Shown here: positions 17,804 to 26,455 of the stretch, piece by piece
Layout of the letters: each line of letters starts with the position of its first letter
Position numbering within the stretch: the stretch's first letter is position 1
NCBI RefSeq assembly: GCF_014284195.1
Contig: NZ_JACOGC010000002.1
Span: forward strand, 248,001 to 312,000
DNA from: Cognatundibacterium griseum
Lineage (GTDB): Bacteria > Pseudomonadota > Gammaproteobacteria > Burkholderiales > Burkholderiaceae_D
Reading direction: 5' to 3'
DNA length: 64,000 nt
Program-made: the position numbers and the translations under genes
Notes under the pieces: generated by a model
What the model was told of the DNA's origin: nothing
Database searches by the model: none
Seen by the model: only the letters and a program-made list of their open reading frames with translations

Positions 17804-18702
17804 TCCTTGTGCACCAGAAAGTCTTGCGTCAGTGCTGCTTCCGGAGTGCCGGCTTCCGGTGTCCAGTTATAGCGCCATTTTACGACAGGCGGCATCGACA
17901 TCAGGATGGATTCAGTGCGACCGCCGGATTGCAAACCAAAATGGGTGCCCCGGTCAAAAACCAGATTGAATTCCACATAGCGTCCGCGCCGGTAGGTCTG
18001 AAAATCACGCTCCCGTTCACCATAGGCGAGGTTCTGGCGCTTTTCAAGAATAGGGCGATAAGCGGGAATGAACGCATTACCGACAGCCTGTGTCATGGCG
18101 AAACTGCGCTCAAATCCGAGCTCATGAAAATCATCAAAAAATACGCCACCGACACCGCGAGCCTCCTGACGGTGTTTCAGATAAAAATATTCGTCACACC
18201 ATTTTTTAAAACGGGGATGCAAATGATCGCCAAACGGTGTGAGCGCATCTTTACAAGTCTGGTGGAAGTGACGGGCATCTTCTTCAAAACCATAATAAGG
18301 CGTCAGATCCATGCCGCCGCCAAACCACCAGACTGCTTCGCCGTCAGCTGCATGGGTCGTGAAAAAACGGACATTCATGTGCACTGTCGGCGCATAAGGA
18401 TTGCGTGGATGCAATACCAGCGACACGCCCATCGCTTCCCAGGCTCTGCCTGCCAGTTCCGGTCTGCTGGCGGCGGCCGATGCCGGTAGTTGTGCGCCAC
18501 GGACATGTGAGAAGTTGACTCCGCCGCGTTCAAATACCTGACCATTTTCGATGACGCGCGAAATCCCGCCGCCGCCCTCGGGACGCTCCCAGCTATCGCT
18601 AATGAATAGCTTTCCGTCTGTCGCTTCCAGCGCCGACACAATATGATTCTGAAGTCCCAGAAAATATTGTTTGACTGCCTGAGTATGTGTTATGTCCGTC
18701 AT
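17794..18702 (-). CDS. hemF: Oxygen-dependent coproporphyrinogen III oxidase
   Basis: A 302-residue enzyme that oxidatively decarboxylates coproporphyrinogen III to protoporphyrinogen IX in haem synthesis, using O2. Signature segments include [48 protein letters not shown] and [32 protein letters not shown], the last with residues of the active site. It has the usual length (about 300). It overlaps nadD by 10 bases and follows purD across an 86-base gap that contains a strong hairpin. Confidence 0.96.
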   Translation of the reverse strand: MTDITHTQAVKQYFLGLQNHIVSALEATDGKLFISDSWERPEGGGGISRVIENGQVFERGGVNFSHVRGAQLPASAAASRPELAGRAWEAMGVSLVLHPRNPYAPTVHMNVRFFTTHAADGEAVWWFGGGMDLTPYYGFEEDARHFHQTCKDALTPFGDHLHPRFKKWCDEYFYLKHRQEARGVGGVFFDDFHELGFERSFAMTQAVGNAFIPAYRPILEKRQNLAYGERERDFQTYRRGRYVEFNLVFDRGTHFGLQSGGRTESILMSMPPVVKWRYNWTPEAGTPEAALTQDFLVHKEWV

Positions 18703-18728
18703 GCCGTTGCTTTCTTCAAAAGCAAGAC

Positions 18729-18749
18729 GGGCTGGACAGCGTCCAACCC
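18729..18749 (-). other. Hairpin in the purD-hemF gap
   Basis: GGGCTGGAC and GTCCAACCC form a 9-bp stem with one wobble or mismatch and a 3-base loop. On the minus strand it is followed by GTCTTGCTTTTG, a poor T-run, so it may pause RNA polymerase or protect an mRNA end and is not a clear terminator. Confidence 0.45.
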
Positions 18750-18788
18750 ATCACGATTACAAGGAGGCATCCACCTCCCACCTGCCGA

Positions 18789-20063
18789 TTAATGTTTGCG
18801 GTTCAGCGCGCGCCAGCCTATGTCGCGGCGATACTGTGCGCCATCGAAATGAATTTTTTCGACCGCGTCATAAGCATGTTTTTGCGCCAGCTTCACGGTG
18901 TCACCGAGACCGACAACGCACAGCACGCGGCCACCGTTGCAGCTCAGTGTCTTGTCAGTCAGCGTTGTACCTGCATGGAATGTCACACAATCCGCCGTCT
19001 CTGCCGGAATGCCGGTGATTTTATCGCCTTTACGCGGGGTATCGGGGTAGCCGGCCGCCGCCATCACCACACCCATGGCCGTGCGTCTGTCCCATTCCAG
19101 TTCGACACTGTCGAGGGTGCCGTTGACTGCATGTTCCATGACCTGGACCAGATCGGTTTTCAGCCGCGCCATGATAGGCTGGGTTTCAGGATCTCCCATA
19201 CGGCAGTTAAATTCCAGCGTTTTAGGATTACCCTGATCGTCGATCATCAGACCGGCGTACAAAAAGCCTGTGAAAACGATCCCGTCTTTTGCCATGCCTT
19301 GCACGGTCGGGACGATGATCTCGCGCATGACCCGTGCATGCAGCTGCGGTGTGACGATCGGGGCAGGGGAGTAGGCGCCCATACCGCCGGTATTCGGACC
19401 TTCATCATTGTCCAGCAGGCGTTTATGGTCCTGACTGGTTGCCAGCGGCAGAATGTTCTTGCCATCGACCATGACGATGAAACTGGCCTCTTCGCCAGCC
19501 AGAAACTCTTCGATCACGACGCGCGCACCGGCATCACCGAGCTTGTTGTCAGACAGCATCATATCGACAGCTGCATGGGCTTCGTCCAGCGTCATTGCCA
19601 CTACTACGCCTTTACCGGCAGCCAGCCCGTCGGCCTTGATCACAATCGGCGCACCTTTGGCATCAATGTATGCGTGTGCGGCCCTGAGATCGGCAAAAGT
19701 CTGATATTCCGCAGTCGGAATAGCATGGCGGTGCATGAATGCTTTGGCAAAATCCTTGGAGCTTTCCAGTTGTGCAGCCTCTCTGGTCGGACCAAAAATT
19801 TTCAGGCCGCGGTCGCGGAAAATATTCACAATACCGGCGGCCAGCGGGACTTCAGGGCCAACCACGGTCAGGCCGATATGTTCCTGTTCTGCAAAATCAG
19901 CCAGCGCTGCAGGATCCGTAATCGGAATATTTTTGAGACGGATATCGGTTGCTGTTCCACCGTTGCCCGGCGCCACAAAGATTGTCTGCACGCGTTCAGA
20001 CTGAGCGAGTTTCCAGGCAAGAGCGTGTTCGCGGCCACCTGAGCCGACAACGAGAATTTTCAT
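18789..20063 (-). CDS. purD: Phosphoribosylamine-glycine ligase
   Basis: A 424-residue ATP-grasp enzyme of purine synthesis that joins phosphoribosylamine and glycine. The N-terminal Rossmann-like domain starts MKILVVGSGGREHALAWKLA; the ATP-grasp domain includes IKADGLAAGKGVVVA and FNCRMGDPETQPIM, both standard PurD motifs. It has the usual length (420-430). It begins 1 base after the yebC stop on the same strand. Its neighbours are translation and cofactor genes and not other pur genes, which is normal in Burkholderiales. Confidence 0.97.
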   Translation of the reverse strand: MKILVVGSGGREHALAWKLAQSERVQTIFVAPGNGGTATDIRLKNIPITDPAALADFAEQEHIGLTVVGPEVPLAAGIVNIFRDRGLKIFGPTREAAQLESSKDFAKAFMHRHAIPTAEYQTFADLRAAHAYIDAKGAPIVIKADGLAAGKGVVVAMTLDEAHAAVDMMLSDNKLGDAGARVVIEEFLAGEEASFIVMVDGKNILPLATSQDHKRLLDNDEGPNTGGMGAYSPAPIVTPQLHARVMREIIVPTVQGMAKDGIVFTGFLYAGLMIDDQGNPKTLEFNCRMGDPETQPIMARLKTDLVQVMEHAVNGTLDSVELEWDRRTAMGVVMAAAGYPDTPRKGDKITGIPAETADCVTFHAGTTLTDKTLSCNGGRVLCVVGLGDTVKLAQKHAYDAVEKIHFDGAQYRRDIGWRALNRKH

Positions 20064-20064
20064 C

Positions 20065-20790
20065 TTATTCTTCTATGATGGCGTTGGTATAAACTTCCTG
20101 TACGTCGTCCAGGTTTTCCAGCGCGTCGAGCAGCTTTTGCATTTTGACTGCATCGTCACCGGTAAATACGGTTTCAGTCGCTGGTTTCATCGTCACTTCG
20201 GCCACTTCCGGCTTGAAGCCTGCGGCTTCCAGCTTGGCGCGGATATCCGACAGATCGAACGGCGCGCACAGCACCTCAATTCCGCCTTCCTCATCGGTCA
20301 CGATGTCTTCGGCACCGGCTTCGAGCGCCGCTTCCATCAGCGCATCTTCATTGGTGCCCGGTGCAAACAACATCTGGCCGCAATGTTTGAACATGAAAGC
20401 GACAGAACCTTCTGTACCCATGTTGCCGCCGAATTTGTTGAATGCATGACGTACTTCTGCCACCGTGCGAACCCGGTTGTCGGTCATGCAGTCGACGATC
20501 AGTGCCGCACCGCCGATGCCGTAGCCTTCGTAGCGGACTTCTTCATAGTTCGCACCTTCCAGAGTGCCGGCACCGCGCTGTATGGCACGCGTGACGTTTT
20601 CTTTCGGCATATTTGCGTCAGCCGCTTTATCGACAGCCAGGCGCAGGCGGGGGTTGGAATCCACATCTTCGCCACCCATGCGTGCCGCAACGGTAATTTC
20701 TTTAATCAGCCGGGTCCAGATTTTGCCGCGTTTTGCATCAGTCGCGGCTTTTTTGTGTTTGATATTGGCCCATTTACTATGTCCTGCCAT
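20065..20790 (-). CDS. yebC: YebC/PmpR-family DNA-binding or translation-associated protein
   Basis: A 241-residue TACO1/YebC family protein. It begins [28 protein letters not shown], the family hallmark, and includes [29 protein letters not shown] and [19 protein letters not shown]-like segments. Members have been described as transcriptional regulators and, more recently, as factors helping ribosomes through proline-rich stretches. It is the first gene of the leftward yebC-purD-hemF-nadD-rsfS run. An extended -10 (TGGTAAAAT) lies about 80 bases upstream on the minus strand. Confidence 0.95.
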   Translation of the reverse strand: MAGHSKWANIKHKKAATDAKRGKIWTRLIKEITVAARMGGEDVDSNPRLRLAVDKAADANMPKENVTRAIQRGAGTLEGANYEEVRYEGYGIGGAALIVDCMTDNRVRTVAEVRHAFNKFGGNMGTEGSVAFMFKHCGQMLFAPGTNEDALMEAALEAGAEDIVTDEEGGIEVLCAPFDLSDIRAKLEAAGFKPEVAEVTMKPATETVFTGDDAVKMQKLLDALENLDDVQEVYTNAIIEE

Positions 20791-21059
20791 GGTCGTTCTT
20801 TCCTGAATCGGCGCTAACGGATGATTGCTAACCGCTGTCCTGCCTAGCTTGGTTTGATATTGAAGACGCGCATTTTACCATATAGACATGACAGAAATCC
20901 GGCAGGAGCCATGCCTCAGGTCATGTAAATGCAGTTCGATGATACAGATCAGACAGATGAAAAAAATTGTTACGCGGGAAGAAAATCGCGGGATTGCGTA
21001 CAATGGATTGCAGATGGCATGACAATACCTTTTAGCTAAGTCGTGCCACGCCCGGTCAG

Positions 21060-21998
21060 ATGCTGCTCAATAATATAAATTCTTTCATGGATTCTCCCGT
21101 TCCGACTTCACGTGCCCGGCAACATTATCTCAGCGGTTTAATGATCGCTATTGCCGGGGCAGTCCTGTTTTCAACCAAGGCCATTGTTGCCAAACTGATT
21201 TATCGCTATCACGTCGATGCGGTGACGCTGATTACGTTCCGCATGGCGTTTTCCCTGCCGGTGTTCGCTGGTATTGCGCTGTGGCAGATGCGCCAGTCAG
21301 CTGCTTTGCCAGCTGCAGACCGCTGGCGTTTAGTGATCCTTGGTCTGATGGGATATTACCTGTCTTCGTTTCTGGACTTTTTGGGTTTGCAATACATTAC
21401 TGCCGGACTGGAGCGTCTGATTCTTTTTCTGACACCTTCTTTCGTCCTGCTGATGTCGGCAGTGTATTACCGCAGATCGGTCTCCCCGCTGGAATGGGCT
21501 GCCCTGATTGTCAGTTATCTGGGCATCGTGCTGGTTTTTCTGCATGATCTGAAATTCGGTGGTGCGGATGTCTTGCTGGGTTCCTTGCTGGTATTGGGGG
21601 CTGCGGTATCCTATGCGGTATATCTGATTCAGTCCGGACAATTGGTGATGAAGATCGGTTCGCTGCGGTTGGTGTCTTACGCCATGTGCGTTTCCAGTGC
21701 CGCCTGCATCGGGCAGTTTTTCATCCTGAGACCCAGCAGCATGTTATGGCAGCCGATGCCGGTTTACTGGCTGTCACTGGTGAATGCGATTTTTTGTACG
21801 GTGCTGCCGGTTTTCATGACGATGATTGCAGTAAAACGGATCGGCGCGGCAACGGCTTCCCAGGCAGGGATGATCGGACCGGTCTCAACATTGTTTTTAG
21901 GTGCATTTTTCCTGGCCGAACCCATTACCGGCTGGCAGCTTGCCGGTACGGCGCTGGTTATGGGCGGCATGTATCTTTTATCGAAGAAAAAAATCTAG
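21060..21998 (+). CDS. EamA/DMT-family membrane transporter
   Basis: A 312-residue protein with two EamA repeats and ten predicted membrane helices (for example SGLMIAIAGAVLFSTKAIVAK near the start and FLGAFFLAEPITGWQLAGTALVMGGMYLL at the end). Such proteins move amino acids, nucleotides or other metabolites; the substrate is unknown. The start is uncertain: ATG at 21060 or 21087, both with weak ribosome-binding sites. The 269 bases upstream separate it from divergent yebC. The next gene starts 8 bases after its stop, so the two may form an operon. Confidence 0.85.
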   Translation: MLLNNINSFMDSPVPTSRARQHYLSGLMIAIAGAVLFSTKAIVAKLIYRYHVDAVTLITFRMAFSLPVFAGIALWQMRQSAALPAADRWRLVILGLMGYYLSSFLDFLGLQYITAGLERLILFLTPSFVLLMSAVYYRRSVSPLEWAALIVSYLGIVLVFLHDLKFGGADVLLGSLLVLGAAVSYAVYLIQSGQLVMKIGSLRLVSYAMCVSSAACIGQFFILRPSSMLWQPMPVYWLSLVNAIFCTVLPVFMTMIAVKRIGAATASQAGMIGPVSTLFLGAFFLAEPITGWQLAGTALVMGGMYLLSKKKI

Positions 21999-22006
21999 GA
22001 GGCATG

Positions 22007-22981
22007 ATGGTGAAAGCAGTCAGAATTCAGCATACCGGCGGGCCGGAAGTCATGGAATACGTCGATGTCCCAATCGGCGAACCGGGACCGGGGGAAGTCA
22101 GGGTCAGACATCATGCATGCGGCCTGAATTATATTGATGTGTATTTCCGGACTGGCCTTTATGCCCAGCCTTTACCAGCCGGATTAGGGATGGAAGCTGC
22201 TGGTGTTGTCGAGGCGGTCGGCTCAGGGGTCGGCCATTTGCGCGTTGGCGATCGCGTGGCCTACGCGGGGCGCCCGGTGGGCGCTTATGCCGAGGCGCGC
22301 ATCATGCCTGCTGACAACATCGTCAGATTGCCAGACAGTATCTCTTTTGATACGGCGGCGGCGATGATGCTGCAAGGGCTGACCGTGCAATATCTGTTTC
22401 ACCGGACATTCCCTCTGCGTGGCGGCGAAACCATCCTGTTTCATGCCGCAGCAGGCGGGGTTGGTCTGATTGCCTGTCAGTGGGCGCGGGCAATTGGCGT
22501 CACCATGATCGGCACTGTCGGTTCGGATGCAAAGGCTGAACTGGCAAAAGCACATGGCTGTGCGCATGTAATCAACTACAATACAGAAAATTTTGTGCAA
22601 CGGGTCAGGGAAATCACCGGAGGCAAGGGCGTTCCCGTGGTTTACGATTCGATTGGCCGCGATACTTTCACTGGTTCACTCGATTGCCTGTCGCCCATGG
22701 GGATGATGGTCAGCTTCGGCAGTGCTTCCGGTCCGGTACCGGCATTCAGTCTGAACGAGCTGGCATCGCGCGGCTCATTGTTCATCACCCGGCCAAGCCT
22801 GATGAACTACACGGCAAAGCGCGAAGACCTGGAACAGATGGCGGCACAGTTGTTTGCAATGGTGGAAAGCGGAAAAGTGAAAATTGACATCCGTCAGCGT
22901 TACCCTTTGAGCGAAGTTCAGCAGGCGCATCGCGATCTGGAAGCCAGAAAAACAACAGGTTCCACCTTGTTGATTCCATAA
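22007..22981 (+). CDS. Zinc-free quinone oxidoreductase (QOR-like, MDR superfamily)
   Basis: A 324-residue NADPH:quinone reductase-like protein. The GroES-like half begins MVKAVRIQHTGGPEVMEYVDVP; the Rossmann half contains HAAAGGVGLIACQWARAIG, the NADPH-binding glycine motif of QOR. The ligands of the catalytic zinc of alcohol dehydrogenases are absent, as expected for quinone reductases. The frame stays open far into the upstream gene, but a perfect AGGAGG (21997-22002) sets the start near 22004-22010 (ATG, ATG, GTG in series); 22007 fits the family N terminus best. It follows the DMT transporter. Confidence 0.9.
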   Translation: MVKAVRIQHTGGPEVMEYVDVPIGEPGPGEVRVRHHACGLNYIDVYFRTGLYAQPLPAGLGMEAAGVVEAVGSGVGHLRVGDRVAYAGRPVGAYAEARIMPADNIVRLPDSISFDTAAAMMLQGLTVQYLFHRTFPLRGGETILFHAAAGGVGLIACQWARAIGVTMIGTVGSDAKAELAKAHGCAHVINYNTENFVQRVREITGGKGVPVVYDSIGRDTFTGSLDCLSPMGMMVSFGSASGPVPAFSLNELASRGSLFITRPSLMNYTAKREDLEQMAAQLFAMVESGKVKIDIRQRYPLSEVQQAHRDLEARKTTGSTLLIP

Positions 22982-23004
22982 AGCAACAAATAAGACCATA
23001 AAAT

Positions 23005-23142
23005 ATGCGTGAATCTGACAATAATTTTCCGGTAACGGATGACGGCACGCCCAAGTTCGGGCGTTTGTTAATCGTTCTGTTTTTTGCAGTGATGCTGATT
23101 GTGCTGATTACGGTGGCGACAGAAGCTTATTACAGTCCGTAA
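23005..23142 (+). CDS. Small single-pass membrane protein, 45 residues
   Basis: An ATG-to-TAA frame of 45 codons too short for a usual ORF cut-off. The peptide has a polar N-terminal half (MRESDNNFPVTDDGTPKFGR) and one clear membrane helix (LLIVLFFAVMLIVLITVA), then TEAYYSP. The charge pattern suggests N-in topology. It sits in the 179-base gap between the quinone reductase and the DUF1631 gene, on the same strand. The ribosome-binding site is weak. I do not recognise a family. Good coding composition and a clean helix support it being real. Confidence 0.5.
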   Translation: MRESDNNFPVTDDGTPKFGRLLIVLFFAVMLIVLITVATEAYYSP

Positions 23143-23160
23143 CAGGGGTGGCTGAATCTG

Positions 23161-25422
23161 GTGCAGCGGATTATCATTCCGGAAAAATTGTCTGAAAGAT
23201 TATTGATAGGCGCTGAAAACTGGGTAATGGATACAATTCCTTTAAATACTGCCAAAAAGCATGAGTTTTCCAGCTCCGGGCGTCTGCTCATGTTGCAGAG
23301 TCTGGTGCCGGTGGCAACCAACCTAATTTCATCTCAGCTGGAGGCATTTTCGTCGCGGCTGACAGAGGCTTTGTTTAAAGTCTCGGACCAGACTGTCCAG
23401 CCGGAAGAAGCAGCAAAAAGCTTTCAGGCTTATCAGTTGCTCAAGCGCAACCCTTCCACGTTTTATCGCTTGCTGGCATCCCAGATCAGCGCTGTCCTGA
23501 CCAAAGAAGTCAGTATCATCAATACCCGCAGAAAATATACCGAAACACCTGGCGCCAAAGATTTTTCTCTGGTGACGTTTGAGGAAATGGAAAACAAGGT
23601 ATTGAGCAATAACCTGATCAAGGCCTTGGAAGTGAATAATGCCGAGAAGCTGGTGGAGCTGAATTCCCGGATTGGGCTGGCACTGAACCGCACTCCGATC
23701 AGCGTCTCCCAAAACCCGTTCCGGCCTGAAGTTTTTGTAAACGCCGTCGTCCAGTCGTGGCAGGAATTTGAATCGGTACAGGAAACGCCCCGGCTGATCT
23801 TGAGCCTGATGCAGCCTGACCTGTTTCTGCAGTTAGGAACTGTGTACCAGGGACTAAACGATGCTTTGCATGAGCGCGGTGTTGTTGTCGATACCGATGC
23901 AGTCAAGCGCGAAAACAAAAAACGTCATACTCCGGTCCGTGACCGTCAGCATGAGTCGGGCGACCCGTATCTGGAAAACAAGCTACGCAGTATTTTTTCT
24001 GCTAACGCACAGAAAATCGGGCAGACAGGGCAGGGTGCTGCGGTCAGAAATGCTGCTGGTGAAACAGGAAGCGGACAACCAATGTCCTGGTCGGGCTCGT
24101 CGTTTGCTGGACCAGGAGACGAAGGGATGGTGGCAGCACCAGAGATGGTGACGATCGACCGGCGTTTTTTTGACTACCTGACTGGCTTGCAGAAACAGTT
24201 ATTCCAGAATCAGCCCGCGGATGACCGCACCTATTTGCGGCGTCTCAGTCAGGAAGCGCCGGCAGCGGAACTGACGCACATAGATCAGAATACCATTGAA
24301 CTTCTGGCGCGGATTTTTGATTATGTGTTCAATGATCCGAGCATTCCCGAAGAAATCAAGTCTCTGATAGGGCAGCTTCAGATTCCGACATTGAAAGTGG
24401 CTTTGCTGGATAAGGATTTCTTTTTCAAAGAGAGCCATCCGGCCCGGGTACTGATCGATACGCTGGCAAAATCAAGTGTTTTTCTGGGGCAGGATGCCAG
24501 TAATGAAGATCCGTTGTACCAGATGATCGAAGGTATTGTTGACCGGGTGCAGCAGGATTTCGACCAGCAGATTGAGTTGTTTTCTAATGTGGTCGCCGAT
24601 CTGGAAGCTTTTCTGAAGGAAGAAGAGCAGCAGGCAGAACAGGCGATTTCCGAACCGGTTGCGCAGGCGCTGCAGCAGGAAAAGATGCGCCTGGCGCGGG
24701 AATTTGCCGAAAATGATGTGGCTATCCGCGTTGAAACCGGAGAGGTCGCCGGATTCCTGGAGGAGTTTTTACGCAATCAATGGATACGTATTTTAACGAT
24801 TGCGCATAACGTCAAGGAAGAAAAGCCGAATGCGCTGGAAAATGCGTTGCGGACGATGGACGACCTGATCTGGAGCCTGAAGCCCAAGAATAATCCGGAA
24901 GAGCGGAAAGAGCTGGTCAGCAAGTTGCCAGCAATGCTGACATTGTTGAATGCCTGGCTGAATGCAATCAAATGGGATGAGCCGGAGCGGGTCTTGTTTT
25001 TCTCCAAGCTGGCAGAACGCCATGCAGCTATTGCCCGGGCACCGCTGGAATTTTCACCGCGCCGGCAGTTGGAAATAGCGGTCAACATTGCCCAGCGCGC
25101 AAGCGAGAAAAAGCTGAACCGGCAGGTGACCGATCAGTCGGAGCAATTACCCGATCCCTGGCTGCCCGTGCTGGATAAAATGGAGCGTGGCATCTGGCTC
25201 GATTTTATGAGCAGCAGTGGCGTTATTAACCGCTTTAAACTGGCCTGGGTCAGCCCTAAACGGACACGCTACATTTTCACTAACAGGAAAGGGTATGACT
25301 CCTTTTCCATTTCCAGCGAAGAGCTGTTGGCGCAGTTGCGTACCGGTGATGCCGTGGAGGTTTCCGCCAGCTCGATTGTGGACCGCGCTCTGGTCGAGGC
25401 CCTGCGCGATCCACCGGCCTGA
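23161..25422 (+). CDS. DUF1631 family protein
   Basis: A protein of up to 753 residues of the DUF1631 family common in beta- and gammaproteobacteria. It is largely helical and acidic, with a Gln/Glu-rich middle (about 485-520) and a conserved C-terminal beta-domain (GVINRFKLAWVSPKRTRYIFTNRKGYDSFSISSEEL) resembling the small barrel found at the end of these proteins. No signal peptide or catalytic motif is seen, so it is probably cytoplasmic. The longest frame starts with GTG at 23161; an ATG at 23227 (MDTIPLNT...) is a reasonable alternative. Function not known to me. Confidence 0.85.
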   Translation: MQRIIIPEKLSERLLIGAENWVMDTIPLNTAKKHEFSSSGRLLMLQSLVPVATNLISSQLEAFSSRLTEALFKVSDQTVQPEEAAKSFQAYQLLKRNPSTFYRLLASQISAVLTKEVSIINTRRKYTETPGAKDFSLVTFEEMENKVLSNNLIKALEVNNAEKLVELNSRIGLALNRTPISVSQNPFRPEVFVNAVVQSWQEFESVQETPRLILSLMQPDLFLQLGTVYQGLNDALHERGVVVDTDAVKRENKKRHTPVRDRQHESGDPYLENKLRSIFSANAQKIGQTGQGAAVRNAAGETGSGQPMSWSGSSFAGPGDEGMVAAPEMVTIDRRFFDYLTGLQKQLFQNQPADDRTYLRRLSQEAPAAELTHIDQNTIELLARIFDYVFNDPSIPEEIKSLIGQLQIPTLKVALLDKDFFFKESHPARVLIDTLAKSSVFLGQDASNEDPLYQMIEGIVDRVQQDFDQQIELFSNVVADLEAFLKEEEQQAEQAISEPVAQALQQEKMRLAREFAENDVAIRVETGEVAGFLEEFLRNQWIRILTIAHNVKEEKPNALENALRTMDDLIWSLKPKNNPEERKELVSKLPAMLTLLNAWLNAIKWDEPERVLFFSKLAERHAAIARAPLEFSPRRQLEIAVNIAQRASEKKLNRQVTDQSEQLPDPWLPVLDKMERGIWLDFMSSSGVINRFKLAWVSPKRTRYIFTNRKGYDSFSISSEELLAQLRTGDAVEVSASSIVDRALVEALRDPPA

Positions 25423-25443
25423 TTTCCTTGTGTCCGCAGTGGG

Positions 25444-26076
25444 TTAATTTTTATTAAGCGGAATTTCAACGTTGGTTGTGCTGCCGTTTTGCCCAGGGAA
25501 ATTTTTCAGGGCGCTCTCGATCAGATAGGGCATGCTTTCCGTAATATTTGGATTCAACTGTTCCGTGCTGGCTTTGATATCAGCCAGCTTCTTGCCATTG
25601 GAAAAATCACTGATGCTGATTTCCAGCTGGTGCAGGTAATAGCGACGTACCGTCACATCAGACGTTCTCAGCATGTAGAAAGGGCTGCCGAAATAGTAGG
25701 GCGAATACGGATAGAACTGATATGCCCGACTGAAGTGAAGTCGCCAGTAAGGATCCATCATGGAAGGGCCCCACGGCATCGAATACTGGATTTCGCTTGG
25801 TGATGTCGCATATTGCATGTTCACTTTCAGCGCCGGCGTCGCGCCCGCTGCGACTTCCTGAAAACCATGCAAGCCCAATTGCTGTCGCAATTCCTCTTCA
25901 TAAACTTTGTATTCCGGATTATTTTCCTGTGCCGGTAAACGCTCGACAATGTAGCTGGTCGACGATAGTTGTTGCGGCCACTCGTGGAAAGTCGTGACCT
26001 GGCCGGTAAAAGTAGTTGCGCATCCAGACAGCAGCATACCTAAAGAGATGGCAGTAGCGGATAAAAAATGTCTCAT
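25444..26076 (-). CDS. DUF4136-type lipoprotein
   Basis: A 210-residue predicted lipoprotein. The ATG at 26076 is chosen because AAGGAGT lies 5-6 bases upstream and it starts directly with a lipoprotein signal (MRHFLSATAISLGMLLSGC, lipobox LSGC, Cys19). The mature part (TTFTGQVTTFHEWPQQLSSTSYIVERLPAQENN...) fits DUF4136 proteins of the outer membrane. There are many Tyr/Pro residues in the centre (FYPYSPYYFGSPFYM). It converges on the DUF1631 gene with a 21-base gap. Role unknown, probably envelope. Confidence 0.82.
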   Translation of the reverse strand: MRHFLSATAISLGMLLSGCATTFTGQVTTFHEWPQQLSSTSYIVERLPAQENNPEYKVYEEELRQQLGLHGFQEVAAGATPALKVNMQYATSPSEIQYSMPWGPSMMDPYWRLHFSRAYQFYPYSPYYFGSPFYMLRTSDVTVRRYYLHQLEISISDFSNGKKLADIKASTEQLNPNITESMPYLIESALKNFPGQNGSTTNVEIPLNKN

Positions 26077-26455
26077 GATTGACTCCTTACTGAAATAATC
26101 GGACATATCGGGGCTGAAACCGCAATGTGGGCTGACCTGAATTCAGATGTCACGCCGATATGCCTGTTCATGTATCTATGATAAGACGAAGTATTGCTGA
26201 TTTCCATTTCGGTATGTAACTGTCTGATTGCTTATCTGCCGCGGGGTTCCCCGATAAGTGGTTCTGCTTCGTTCATTTTTCCGCATACAGACATATCTGT
26301 GAGTGCATCGTTTCGTGCCTGCAGGCGCTGGTATTGGTAGAATGACGGTGTAGGAACATATTGAATTCATCTTGACTCATGAATCCGTGCATTCCGGTCA
26401 GGTTCACAAGATTCTGACCACTTCCCTCATTTTTCATTCAGCGAGACATCAGGCT
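26077..26455. other. Divergent intergenic region, lipoprotein/pepN
   Basis: These 379 bases separate the start of the leftward lipoprotein gene from the chosen pepN start. I see no convincing small gene. There is an inverted repeat CATATCGG (26104-26111) and CCGATATG (26155-26162), and a -10-like TAGAAT near 26340, but no good -35. Confidence 0.4.

Noticed and set aside
18687-20042. A 451-codon open frame on the plus strand over purD and hemF
   Set aside because: It is antisense to two clear enzymes and its translation is rich in Cys and His without any family motif. It reflects codon bias of the true genes.
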